Shown here: piece after piece, positions 42,938-54,637 of the stretch
Layout: every line of letters begins with the position of its first letter
How positions within the stretch are numbered: the stretch's first letter is position 1
DNA from: Alectoria sarmentosa
Taxonomy: Eukaryota; Ascomycota; Lecanoromycetes; Lecanorales; Parmeliaceae
Direction of reading: 5' to 3'
DNA length: 64,000 nt
NCBI GenBank assembly: GCA_009733775.1
Contig: WOGZ01000008.1
Coordinates: forward strand, 186,001-250,000
Made by a program: the position numbers and the translations under genes
Notes under the pieces: generated by a model
Told to the model about the DNA's origin: nothing
Seen by the model: only the letters and a program-made list of their open reading frames with translations
Database searches by the model: none

Positions 42938-44617
42938 ATGGGCGGGGAAGATAGCCTCAATCCTGTCGGCATTTTGAAGACGTTGACTACGGCTGCAGGC
43001 TGGATACTCACTGTGGTGAGCGCAAACGCATTTCTCGCTTTGCCACCATTTGCTTAAGAATTACAGGCTGTCGCCTTGACCGTTGCTCGAGTCGTGCTGT
43101 CCGCCATCTATAATGTCTACTTCCATCCACTTCGCAACTTCCCAGGACCTAAATTTGCAGCAGCTACTCCTTTACCCTTTGTATGGCGCCTCCTCAATGG
43201 CCGAATGGTACATTGGACCATGAAGCTGCATGCAAAGTACGGTGTGGTGGTTCGTGTGCATCCGGATGAGTTGTCTTTTATCGGGTCCTCCGCCTGGCAA
43301 GATATTTACACTACCCGTCCACAGCTTCCCAAGCCTACGTTCGGAGTGCTAGAGACACCAAATGGCGTACGCACGGTTGGTACTATTCCAGACGCTGAGA
43401 CTCATGGCCGTCAGAGGAAGATCATCAGCCATGCCTTCTCTGACCGGGCGTTGCTGAGCCAAGAGTATATCCTGCAGAACTACAGTAACCTTCTGATTGA
43501 TCGACTACGAGATCAACTTAATCTCCAGGATGGGAGTCTCGATATCTGTTCTTGGTACAACTTTACGACATTCGACGTTCTCGGCGATCTATGTTTCGGG
43601 GAGTCCTTCCACTGTCTGGAGACCGCGGAAAATCATCCTTGGGTCGCCTCTATATTCGTGGGGGTCAAAGCCGCCCAACTGTTTACCGTTTTCCACCACT
43701 TCCCTCCTATGAATACTATCGTCAAATGGTGTCTACCCCAATTCATCCATGATGAAGCTCAGAAGAGTTTTACCTTTACCCGGGAACGAGTTGACAAACG
43801 CATAGCGTCGAAGTCAGATAGGCCGGACTTTATGAAACATATGCTTGAAAACAACTACCCCGGAGGTTTGAGCAGAGATGAAATCGACTCGACAACCACT
43901 CTGCTTGTGCTTGCGGGCAGCGAGACATCGGCTACGACTTTTACTTCAGCCACCTACTTCGCTTTGAAGAATCCTCTTGTCATGGAAAGACTCGTTCAAG
44001 AAATCAGGGAAGCGTTCAAGAGCCAAGAGGACATCACCGTTGCAGCTGTCTCCAATCTTCCCTACGTACATGCTGTCATCCAAGAAGCGCTCCGCATGCA
44101 TCCTACAGGCCCAATCTCAGTCCCTCGGCAAGTGGACAGACCTAACGTTGAAGTCTGCGGCATGGCTGTTCCGCAAGGGGTGGGTACTTGTCTCCTTGAG
44201 CGTCCTGAACGAAGTCTAATTGTGAACCTAGATACGAGTTGGAATCCCACAAAAGACAGCCTTTCGATCTCCTTTGAACTTTGTCGACCCAGACGCATAC
44301 ATTCCAGAGCGATGGCTCAACGATGCAGATCCTCGATTCGATCAAGACGATAAAGCTGTGTTTGAGCCCTTCATGGTGGGACCTCGAAACTGCGTTGGGA
44401 AGACGTGAGTCGCTTTCCGGTGTACGATCTTCCAGAGGCTGACCTCTTTGATCATAGGCTTGCTTGGGTGGAAATGAAAATGGTGCTCGCCAAAGTCCTA
44501 TGGAACTTTGACCTGGAACTATCTGAGAAGATGATGGGAGGCGATTGGTCTGATCAAAAGGTGTACCTGCTGAACGAAAAAACACCGATGTATGTCAAGA
44601 TGAGGCCTAGGGCGTAG
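42938..44617 (+). CDS. Cytochrome P450 monooxygenase (fungal CYP65-like)
   Basis: Exons 42938-43015, 43067-44179, 44232-44404 and 44458-44617 (introns 51, 52 and 53 nt) encode 507 residues. An N-terminal anchor (TAAGWILTVAVALTVARVV) is followed by the hinge NVYFHPLRNFPGPK. The oxygen-binding I-helix reads LVLAGSETSATT, the K-helix E-x-x-R is in IQEALRMHP, then PERW, and the heme loop FMVGPRNCVG with its Cys ligand. All catalytic hallmarks are intact. The overall text resembles the CYP65 clan of isotrichodermin hydroxylase type, commonly found in secondary metabolism, but no backbone enzyme (PKS, NRPS, terpene cyclase) lies within the window. The gene is the last one before the AT-rich island. 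Substrate unknown. Confidence 0.93.
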
Positions 44618-45289
44618 GTTAGGTCCAGAAATTGGATCATGTATTGGGTTGCGCTCCAGGCGTATAAGGTGATTCTTTCTTGATGTCACAGATAGTTCAT
44701 GATGATGGGTTTCAGTCCTCAGCGGTGCACACAGCAGAAGACGCTGCACCGAATGGCAACGCTTTTTCTTGTGGGATAAAGATAGCTCCTTTGCTTGATT
44801 GCTTGATAATAACTCATTTACGGAAAATCTACTGCAAACGTCACAAAAAAGTCTAGTCAAGATGACGTTCTTTCCGTTCATTTCCACCATTCCCTGGTCA
44901 ACCAACTACACTTTTAGGCCAGATTTCTTTCGACTCCGCCCATCAAATCTAGAACTCAACATTACATTTTCAACCCCTCCAAGCCATCAGTGCAAGCGCT
45001 GCAAGACCATGCTTTCCACAGATAGGCCTGGTTTGCAATTATGCGTTTGTGTCTTGAATGAGTCCTCTTCAATTGTCTTTATGCCAAGGTCCGGAACGTA
45101 TATATCCACAATTAATCAAAATCATTACCCAACGATTGTTGCAGCTTTTGCAATCCGTCGGCGTACTTCGGAAGGATACTTGTAAGCCTGGTCTCAATGT
45201 CAAACCCTAACCTCCAGCCCTTAACACCGAAGTTTTCTTGTAACCGATCTCTTGTACGGCGGACGACGGCTACAACTAGGACAAAATCA
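44618..45289. other. 3' flank of the P450 gene up to the AT-island boundary
   Basis: Ordinary-composition sequence with no supported gene. The composition shift is sharp at about 45,285-45,300. Confidence 0.45.
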
Positions 45290-45522
45290 AAGACCAAAAA
45301 AAAAATTCAGATTTTGAATTTGAATTTGCGATTTCGAATGAGATATCTATTATTTACATTATATACAATTGTTTATCTTTATACGAATAATGTAAATTTC
45401 TTCGATTTTATGATAGAATATAATTATAAAAGTCATGATGTGATTCATTAATTCGATTAAATTAATTCAAACGATAAAAAAAAGATTATATAATGTTTTG
45501 ATTTTCTTTCTTTTCTTTTTTT

Positions 45523-45742
45523 CATTATTATTATCATTATTATTATTATATATATATAATATCTTTATAAAGCTTTATACGAAATTGTTTATATATAATT
45601 AACTTCGTACGATAACATTATTATCATTATTATTATTATTATCATATATATATAATGCTATCTTTTAAAACTATAACAAATTTCATATTATAATTTTTCT
45701 TATATTTTATACGAAATTGAATTAACATATTTCGTACGATAA

Positions 45743-45778
<36 letters not shown>

Positions 45779-45892
45779 CGTATAATGTTATTTTTCAAAG
45801 TTGCAACAAATCTCATATTACAATTTTTCTTATATTTTATACGAAATTAAATTAACATATTTCGTATAATAATATCATTATTATTATTATTA

Positions 45893-45936
<44 letters not shown>

Positions 45937-46022
45937 TTATATTATCTCTCTCATTATTATTATCTTTTTTTTTTTATATTTTATATAAAATTAAATTAAA
46001 TTAATATATTTTATACGATAAA
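45523..46022. repeat. Four-copy tandem repeat of about 125-150 bp with (ATT)n cores
   Basis: Units at about 45523-45614, 45615-45742, 45743-45872 and 45873-46022. Each has an ATT/ATC microsatellite, an ATATATATAATG-like stretch, a T-rich stretch (TTTTTCTTATATTTTATACG) and an ending of type ATACGAAATT..ATTTCGTACGATAA that can fold on itself. Unit length varies with the microsatellite. Confidence 0.75.
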
Positions 46023-47568
46023 ACTTTTATTTTATAAAACGTTATTGCTATTATTATCGCTTTTGCGATAATCGATTCGAATTTTCGTTTTTAAATGAGA
46101 TAATAATAATTAACGAGTTTCGTTTATAACGATTTGAAACGTGCATTTCTCGTTTTTTTAAAATAAAATGTGATTTTCGTTAAAGAGACGATTATCTTTA
46201 TTTAAATAAAAATGTATAAAATTAATTATATTAATGTTATTTTGATTCAATCGCGGAAATAAACATTTTTTATTGTTTATATCGCGTGTCGAGCATCGCG
46301 TTCGAATTTTCATTTTTTTTTCGTATATTATCACGTTATAAGATATTTCGAAAAAATGTGCGTTAATTGCAAATAACGAAATCACGATACTCGATATTCT
46401 TTCAAAAATATAAAAAATAATGAAAATAATGAAGATAAAAATAATAATTAAAATCGTTCGCGTTCGTCGAAAAAAAAAGATCGTACGTCGCATAAACAAC
46501 GATAACAACGTAAACTTTTAAGTTTTCGAATTAATGAAAGAAAATTAATCGCGAAAAAAAAGCTTATCAATCTCATAATTCTTTAAATAAATATAAAGTT
46601 TTTATTATACGAAGTTTTACGTTTTTTTTTTTGCATATAACATATTTTAAAGCATAATTATATATTTGAACGATTAATTTACATTTTTACGTGATATTCA
46701 AAATCAATATCTTATATAAAAAGAAATTAAAATTAATTATCTGCATATATTATACGAAACATTTCTCTTAATATAACATAAATAAAAATTCAAATACATT
46801 ATCTCAAATGACATTTATACGAAATTCTTTAAATTTTGCGTAAATTTGTTTATATAATTAATTGAAAAATCACGAGCATTATTATTATAATTAATAAATC
46901 ACGAACATCATTATTATAATAATTAATAAATTAAAAAAATGATAAATTGTTTCATACGAAAAACTTGAATATTAATTTAAAAAAAAATGTTAAAATCTCA
47001 AAATATTTATTTATAAAAATTATAAATTCGTAAATTTAAATCTTTTATTGAAAAATATTTTAAATTAATTTATTTCTTTTGTACGAAGATTTAATTATAA
47101 TTAATAAACATCGTACGAAATATAAATTTTATTTAACTTATTATTTCTTTTTGTCTTATTATTTCTTTTTTTCTTTTATTATTCTTTTATTTGTTTTTTT
47201 CTTAATGATATTATTTAAGATTTTTTTTATTTTTTTCATTTAATATCTTATACGATTAATTTTTAAATCTTTAAATGAGAATTAAAAGGAATTGAACGAA
47301 TCGCGAATTATCGATTCGAACGTAATTAATATTATTTTGATTATTAAAATCGTTGAGAACTGTTTAATAAAAGAAACAAAGTTCGTATATATACGATCAT
47401 TTAAATTATTTCGTATAAAGCTTATTATCATAAGATTTGATATTTAAGTTTTTCAATATTCGATAAAATTCGTTAAAAGATCATTAAATGATATATTGTT
47501 AAAAAGATCTCGACGAAATCTTTTGCGAATTGATATTTAAAGAATTGATGTACGAAGAGTTAACGTTT

Positions 47569-47822
47569 GAGATTTTTATTTGATCGTACGAGATTCTCGC
47601 GCAATCTGAAAAATGAGAAGATCTTATTATTTAAATAAATTTTTGAAGATTTCAAAGTTAAATTGAGATCGTACGGTTTATTTTATTTTATTTTTTATTT
47701 AAGATTTTTATTTGATCGTATAAAATTTTTATGCAATTTGAAAAATAAAAAGATTTTATTGTTCAAATAAATTTTCGAAAATTTATAAATAAAATTAAAA
47801 TCGTACGACTTATTTATCTCTT
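47569..47822. repeat. Tandem duplication, 132-bp period, with RIP-like divergence
   Basis: Copy A (47569-47685) and copy B (47701-47817) align without gaps at an offset of 132. Most differences are C in A to T in B or G in A to A in B, for example GTACGAGATTCTCGCGCAA versus GTATAAAATTTTTATGCAA. A minority are transversions or go the other way. Confidence 0.8.
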
Positions 47823-49237
47823 TTTTTGATTTGAAAATATACGTCGATAAAAAGATTATTATTAAATTTTTCTTTTTAAATATAAAGCTTCGTATAAAAA
47901 CGCGCAATTCGTTTTTAAACGATTAAAATAATAACACATTTCTTATTTTAATTGACTTTGTCAAAATAATCTTCTTTTAAAAGCTCTTTTATAATTTATA
48001 CGAATTTCACATTTTCGAAAAGTTTTATCAAATCATTATTTTTGAATTAAGATTAAATTAAAAATTATTCGAAATTCGATTATTTTTTTAAATAAACGTA
48101 AAAAATGATCTCGTTTTTATAAAATATTACAATAAATAAAATCTCAATTGCTTTCAATCGTACGATAAGTGATATAAATAATTACGATATTTATTTAAAA
48201 ATTAACAAATCGTACGATGATAATTAAAGAGATTTATCAATTTTTTAAATGAACATAATCTTTATCAAATTCATTATCTCTTTTTCATTAATAAAAACAT
48301 TTATCACAATTCGTAAAATAATTGTAATGTTCGTATAAATACGATTATTTATTAATATAATTGTTTTTTTTTAATCGAAGAATATCGTGCAATGTTGATC
48401 TATCGAGCAAACTTAATTATAATCTTTTAATTATAAAATTTAAATCGAGATTTCTACATAAAAGGTCTTTTATATAAAAATTAAAATGATAAAAAAAGTG
48501 ATTAACGAAATTTAAAATCTCGTTGAATATTTTATAAATTCGAGATAAATTCGATTGATTGCGTACGAATAAGCACTTTAAATTACTTTTTAAATATATC
48601 GAAATTTGATAAAAAATCAAAAAGGTTAATAATTTAAAAAGCATTAATATTATAATATTTGATAATAATAAAAATGAATCGTATAAAGCGAGGATTCAAA
48701 GTATAACAATATTTATATTATGATTTTTTCGCTCGATATAAATCATTAATTAATTTACATCTCGATATTTACGTAAAAACGAATTCTTTTAAAAAAAAAA
48801 AAACATCATATATTCGAAAAATAATTTCGTACGAAAAATTTATAAAATATCGCTCATTTTTTATAATTATTTTTCAAACCCTTTTTTTAAATCTTCTCTT
48901 TCAAAATTTAATTGTTATACATTTTTCAATAATCGTGAATTTGATTTATTTTATTTTAATGCATTTTTCGACTTTTCGAACAAGATAAAATGAGATTCGA
49001 AATTTTCAATTTCATAATTATTAATTGTTATACGAAACGTCAAATAATGATTTAATTATAACGATTTATTATTTTCGATCAAAATAAAAAAAAAAAAATA
49101 TAAATCGAAATCTCGATTTCGTATAAATGTGTCATATTAATTTAATGTAAAAAAAAAGAGATAATCGTTTGAGTTTAAAAAAATATATTAATTTTCGATT
49201 AAAATATATATAACGTTTTAAATAATCTTAAATTTCA

Positions 49238-49319
49238 TTTTCGTACGAAAAATGTCGAATATATAAAAATAAAATTTATTTTCGTACGAAAAACGTTAAA
49301 TATATAAATATAAAATTTG
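49238..49319. repeat. Short tandem duplication of about 41 bp carrying TTTTCGTACGAAAAA
   Basis: Two adjacent copies of TTTTCGTACGAAAAA[T/C]GT[C/T] followed by AATATATAAA-type sequence. Each contains a perfect 14-base palindrome around CGTACG. Confidence 0.75.
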
Positions 49320-50874
49320 TTAAATTTATTATAATCTTTTACGTTACGACGTAATCGAGCAAAAATTGATTTATATAAATCAAGATTATAATTTTTGATA
49401 TTTGATTTAAATTTGAAAAATAATGTTTTTAATTTTTTTGATACGATTTTTGAACGTTTTAATTATTTGCGTAAAATATATATATTTTATTCGTTTACGT
49501 AATGCGTGATCTTTATACGAATAATTAAAAGATATATTATAAAAAATGCAATTCGATCGATCAACACATTTTTGAAATATTTATTTATCGTATAAAATGC
49601 ATCGAAAAAGCTTATTTATTTATTAAATAACGATTTGATCAATTAAGCTCATTAAGACTCGATTCGTTAATTATTAATATTAATTTCGTATATATAACAA
49701 TCTTTAATTTTCATCTTTAAATCGTACGTTTATTATAATTAAAAATGAGCTTAAATTATTAAAATCGTTTTATAATCACGATTAAATCATATAAAACGAA
49801 ATTATTATCTTAATACGAAAACACAATTTAAATATTCTCATAAAACATTAATAATTGTACGATTGAAAATGTCGATTATAAATCACGAAAAATATCGAAT
49901 ATGCTCGTTTATTGCATCATAAATCTCGATTTCAAAATTTGCAAACTTATCATGATCGTTCACGAATTATATTAAATTTGAATTAAAAACAACATATTCG
50001 CTTCTTATGCGTTACACATTATAATATCATCGATTAATAACATTAAAAAAGATTATACGATATTGAATAAAAAGACGATTTTTAAATTAAATTAATATAT
50101 ATATAATAAATAAAATCATATAAAGAATATCTAACAATTAAATATCTCATCTTTCGAAAATGTTTTATCAAAAATTCTTTATCGTAATTTTAAATTATAT
50201 TCTTTTCAATCTTCTGCTTTATAAATCTTCGTACGATATTATTTATATATTTTTTCATCTCTCGATTAATTTTTAATCGTTTAAAATCAAACGCTTTTTT
50301 AATTCGTACGAAATTTTCAATTGTGATTATAAAATCTTTATTTTTCAATCACTCAAATATTTCATTATTCGAAAATTTATATTTGTAAAACAAAAATTGA
50401 ATACGATTTCGTAATTGCTTTATATTCTTTATACGATCTTATTACGAAATATCTCATTTTTATAATCGACGTCGAAACGTATAAGGATCGAGAATCAAGT
50501 CTTTATTATCAACAAATCAAACAATAATCTCTTTTTGTTTTTAATGCAATGTATATAATCGATCAAGAATCTCATCTTTATATATGTTCAAGTCTTTTAA
50601 TAAACGACCGCCTTGATCGTGATTGGGCATTATAAATAAATAATTTATAAAGAAAAAAAATGAGGAAGTGGGGCAATTGCAAAAGAAAAGAAAAAAGATT
50701 TTTTTTTTCTTGTTTTTCTTTTTCTTTTTGGTTTTGTCCTAGTTGTAGCCGTCGTCCGCCGTACTCTTGGCATCACCAGCACTAAGTTTCCCTCTGGCGA
50801 TCCGCACTCCCTCACACTCTATCTTTCCAAAATCTCAAATACGTGCGCTTCACGACGACCCTCTTCTTGCGAAG

Positions 50875-52582
50875 ATGGAGTCAGAAGTCGAGATCGTAGT
50901 CGACAAGCCTCGAAGCACCGGTACGAAATCCAAAGCGGCGCGCCAAAAGCCCCTTGATCCGGAAGTCGCAGCCCTCAAGAAACGAGAAAGTTCTGCCCTT
51001 CAAACCTACGGCCGCGGCCGGAAAATAGCCTCCAGATCGATCAAAGATAAGAAACTCCGCTCCAATCTCCGGTCTCTGGAATCCAAATACAAAGATGCCA
51101 CCCTGAAAGCGCAAGACGCAGAGATCCTGCTCGAGCACGAGTCCGGCTTCTTGGAGCCCGAGAATGAGCTTGAAAGGACTTATAAGGTCAGGCAGAATGA
51201 GTTGAAGGAGAGTGTGGCGGTGGAGACTGCGAAGAAGGGGTTTGAGCTCAAGTTGGAGGGCTTGGGGCCGTATGTGTGTGATTATACACGGAATGGGAAG
51301 GGGTTGTTATTGGCGGGGAGGAAGGGGCACGTGGCCACGATGGACTGGAGGGATGGGAGATTGGGGTCTGAATTACAATTGGGAGAGACTGTGAGATGTG
51401 CGAAGTGGCTTCACAATGATCAATTGTGGGTGCTCCGCTGCTCGTACGAGGCGCAATGCTCACGTCTTCAGTTTTGCGGTTGCCCAGAAGAAGTACACAT
51501 ATATTTACGACCATGCAGGGGTCGAGCTCCATTGCCTCAGGAAGCATATAGAGGTCACACATATGGAGTTCCTTCCGCACCATTTCTTGCTAGCCACGGT
51601 GGGCAATGCTGGTTATCTGAAGTACACGGACACTTCCACTGGAGCAATGGTGATAGAAATGCCGACTAAAACTGGGTCACCAACTGCTCTAGCTCAATCG
51701 CCTCACAATGCGATCCTCCACCTTGGAAATCAGCAAGGTACTGTGGGTCTATGGAGCCCAAATTCGACCGAGCCTCTTGTAAAGCTTCAAGTACATCGTG
51801 GACCAGTCAGGGGGATTTCGATTGATCGGGAGGGTAGATACATGTGTACGGCCGGACAGGATCTCAAGATGGGGGTGTGGGACCTCCGGATGTATCGGGA
51901 GGTCAATAATTACTTCCTACGGCAGCCTGGATCCTCCGTTGCAATCAGTGACAGAAATCTTGTCGGTGTGGGATGGGGAACACAGGTTTCGGTATGGAAA
52001 GGACTTTTTGACAAGCACCGAGACGACCAGGAAAAGGTGCAATCTCCATATATGGGGTATGGAGGTGAAGGAAGAAGAATTGAATCACTGAAATGGTGCC
52101 CTTTCGAGGATGTGCTTGGAATAACCCACGACCAAGGCTTCTCCAGTATCATTGTGCCAGGGGCTGGCGAACCTAATTTTGATGCTCTCGAGATCAATCC
52201 TTACGAGAATCCCAAGCAACGGCAAGAAGCGGAGGTCAAAGCTCTTCTAAACAAGTTGCAACCAGAGATGATATCTCTAAACCCAGACTACATTGGTAAT
52301 CTTGACCTGGCTTCCGCAGCTGAGCGAAAGAAGCAGGCAGATTTGGACAGGAAGCCCGAGGATCCGCTTTTGATGGCGAAAGAAAAGAATAGAGGGCGGG
52401 GAAAGAACAGTAGTCTACGAAAGTATATGAGGAAGAAGGGAAAGCGGAATGTTATTGACGAGCAGAGGGTGAGGGTGGAGGAGCTAAAGGCTGAACGGCA
52501 GAAGAGGGCCAAGATGAAGTCGAAGAAGCATGAGCAGGAGCTTGGACCTGCGCTGGCGAGATTTGCTAAGAAAGGACCTTGA
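50875..52582 (+). CDS. UTP7: Utp7, SSU processome WD40 protein (WDR46 orthologue)
   Basis: Exons 50875-51425 and 51472-52582 with a 46-nt intron give 553 residues, as expected for this family. Utp7 is a nucleolar part of the U3 small-subunit processome needed for 18S rRNA maturation. The N-terminal helical part contains ALQTYGRGRKIASRSIKDKK. The seven-bladed propeller starts YVCDYTRNGKGLLLAGRKGH; the splice rebuilds QFFAVAQKKYTYIYDHAG, a family landmark. The C-terminal domain includes GAGEPNFDALEINPYENPK and KALLNKLQPEMISLNPD, then a very basic tail (RGRGKNSSLRKYMRKKGKRN) suited to rRNA binding. The start is the first ATG in the frame; it sits only about 175 bases from the AT-island edge, so the promoter must be short or lie in the island. 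Confidence 0.95.
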
Positions 52583-53109
52583 GATCGCATCGGCACAGGA
52601 CAGACATTCATCGAACAAATCTGGATCGAAGCCGGAGTCCACATGGGTACCGCCAGAGCTGCTGATAGAAACCAAGGATTAGAGGCCGCTTCATCATGCC
52701 AGCTAAAAGGGTAGAGGACCCTGAGAAAAGACCTCGAGAGGCGGCGCCGCCGGTATGTGGACATGAATGAAGAAGATTCTGAGGATAGCGAAGAGGTCGC
52801 TGTGGAAGCATACCTAGAAGAGATTACGACTAGGCTCCATCAATGCAATATTATGCATTCAGGGATAAGTTTTATTGCAGATATTTCGTTGTAGACTATG
52901 GATTAGCATACATAAAAAGGGCGAGAATGTCAAGCGTCCTCAAGAAGACTAGTCCTCGCTTAGAGGCTGCGAGACTCCTTCTGTGACTACACATTAGCAT
53001 TGGTATCGCAGGGCAGTCGGAAAGCTTCACTGCTCATGCCACCGTATACACGACTACGCAGTGACATTGAGACCTTCGAGAACGGCTGAGACTCAATTCC
53101 ATCGGCAAC
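52583..53109. other. Intergenic region between UTP7 and AP-3 sigma
   Basis: A plus-strand stretch at about 52725-52895 reads DLERRRRRYVDMNEEDSEDS in an open frame without a clear start. It might be a remnant; not called. Confidence 0.35.
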
Positions 53110-53838
53110 ATGATAAACGCCGTCCTCGTCTTCAACAATTCAGGCCAACCGCGCCTTACGAAGTTCTACACCCAACTTGTACGTCCAAAACCTCGCTCCC
53201 CGTGACTCCGAGCCCAAGCGGAGCTCCTCGTCGAAGCTGCTGACAGCCCCATCTAGGACACCAGCGTTCAACAGCGCCTCATCTCGGAGATCTTCACCCT
53301 CGTTGCCAATCGTCCCTCGTCAGCCTGTAATTTCCTCCCGTATGTTTACTGCTCCAACACTCTATATTAAAGAACTCATCATTTCAATTCTTGGGCCACA
53401 GCTAATCTCATGTCACACTCAAGGCTGCCTCCCCTGCTAGCAACGACCCCCTCCGCCGCCGCAACCCCGACCCAACCCCACAACGACACCCCCTCCCTTG
53501 TAACATACCGCCACTATGCCACGCTCTACTTCATCCTGATATCAACCTCTACGGAATCCCCCCTCGCCCTGCTCGACCTCATCCAGGTCTTCGTCGAAGC
53601 CCTCGATCGATTGTTTGAGAATGTGTGTGAATTGGATCTCATCTTCAACTTCGAGACGCTGCATGCGACGCTTGGGGAGATGATTGTGGGGGGTGTGGTT
53701 GTGGAGACGGGGCTGGATAAGGTCGTCAAGGGCGTGAGGGAGCAGGGGAGGGTGAAGAAGAGGAGGGAGGTTGGGTTGGGAGGTGCGGATGGGTTGGGGG
53801 TTGTGGGGGGTTTGGGGATGGGGAGGGGATGGCGGTGA
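53110..53838 (+). CDS. APS3: AP-3 adaptor complex sigma subunit
   Basis: Exons 53110-53178, 53257-53339 and 53424-53838 (introns 78 and 84 nt) encode 188 residues. AP-3 sigma is the small subunit of the adaptor that sorts cargo from the Golgi/endosome to the vacuole. Landmarks are MINAVLVFNNSGQPRLTKFY at the start, QQRLISEIFTLVANRPS after the first splice, then TYRHYATLYFILIS and VFVEALDRLFENVCELDLIF. The complex-binding fold is thus complete. Two additions are seen: a Thr/Pro/Ala-rich insert of about 25 residues before TYRHYAT, and a Gly- and Lys/Arg-rich C-terminal tail of about 40 residues (GLGGADGLGVVGGLGMGRGW). Such tails occur in other filamentous fungi. Identification is secure. Confidence 0.93.
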
Positions 53839-54335
53839 GTGGGGCTATTTGGATGGAGCTGGTTCTTTGTTTAGGTGTTGGATTGAAGCGTGGGATTGGG
53901 CCAAAGGTAGGATCTATACCCGGCGAATCGGCATGCGTATTCAATCCTGTGCGAGAAGAATGTCTCCAGTATCTGGAGCATCAAGAAATGAGACAATATG
54001 CGACATCATGTTCGGAAGCTGTCAATTGATACAACCTTCTCTTTCAGTAGTAGTACCATAGAAGTAAGCTAGCCAACCTCTTTTGACATGCCCAGCTCGA
54101 CGATTTCCGTTTCTGAGCCCACTAATCCATCAATTTTTCACCTTGTGCATCACCGCAGTGCCTTCTCTCCATCCCGTCCATGCAGCGTCTTGTACGAGAC
54201 TGGCGGCTCCGCACCTTCGGGAGAATACTGCAGCAGCAGCGAGAAGACAGCCTCTCAAGGCTTGCCAAAAGCAGCTTACAGTATCATCCATATAACGGAT
54301 GTATTGCAGACCATCAGCCTCCTCAACTTTCCTTC
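53839..54335. other. Convergent intergenic region
   Basis: Both flanking genes end here. Several short overlapping frames are seen on both strands without recognisable content. Confidence 0.4.
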
Positions 54336-54637
54336 TCAAGCTGCAACTTCCACTGGCGCCGCCGCCATCGCCCCATCGCCGTCTCCCTTGGGCAGGTTGT
54401 CCTGATCCGCAAATCAGTCTCCTGAGCTTCCACGACGAATGAATAGCCACTGCTTACTGCGTCAAATATGACTTTGATCATCAGACTGCAGCTGGGGCAG
54501 ACTGCGACTTCTTCGCCATCGCGGAGGTCGGAGAGCGAGATTTCGAACTGGTCGCCACATGGGCAGGGGTAGGTGTAGAGGGTTGTGGACTCGTGGTAGG
54601 TCATGTCTTCGATCTCTATCTCGTCGTAGAACGACAT
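54336..54637 (-). CDS. DPH3: Dph3/Kti11, CSL-type zinc protein
   Basis: Exons 54637-54458 and 54401-54336 with a 56-nt intron (GTAAGC..GATCAG) give 81 residues, the normal length. Dph3 carries a metal bound by four Cys and delivers electrons for diphthamide synthesis on eEF2; it also acts with Elongator in tRNA wobble modification. The four ligands are in YPCPCGDQFEI and VAVCPSCSLMIKVIFD. The family start MSFYDEIEIEDM is intact. The splice at VIFDA / DNLPKGDGDGAM restores the usual end of the protein; reading through the intron would add an unrelated tail. It is divergently arranged with TSR1, 240 bp apart. Confidence 0.94.

Larger units (their letters stand above)
45290..50700. repeat. Extremely AT-rich, gene-free island (about 5.4 kb)
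   Basis: From about 45,290 to 50,700 the sequence is overwhelmingly A and T, with the few C and G mainly inside TCG, CGA, CGT and ACG words. There is no credible frame; the longest open runs are under 120 codons and low in complexity. Long ATT/TTA microsatellites, tandem duplications and palindromes fill it. Edges are abrupt on both sides, next to a P450 and UTP7. Retained CpG with loss of CpA/TpG is what RIP leaves behind, and a tandem pair inside shows directional C-to-T and G-to-A change. AT isoradic blocks of this type occur in several Dothideomycetes and other ascomycetes. A centromere core or heterochromatic block is an alternative that sequence alone cannot settle. Confidence 0.85.

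Noticed and set aside
42938..44617. A secondary-metabolite gene cluster around the P450.
   Set aside because: The neighbours are CTF8, an unknown low-complexity protein and the AT island; no backbone, transporter or regulator gene lies nearby in the window.
45290..50700. Several open frames of 70-116 codons within the AT island.
   Set aside because: They are Asn/Lys/Phe/Ile-rich translations of low-complexity AT sequence with no splice or family support.
45290..50700. The AT island as a centromere.
   Set aside because: Size and composition would permit it, but regional centromeres in relatives differ widely and no sequence feature seen here is diagnostic; RIP-degraded repeat is the simpler reading.
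54458..54637. A longer, unspliced DPH3 reading ending at 54323.
   Set aside because: It adds an unrelated tail; splicing at GTAAGC restores the normal family ending and length.
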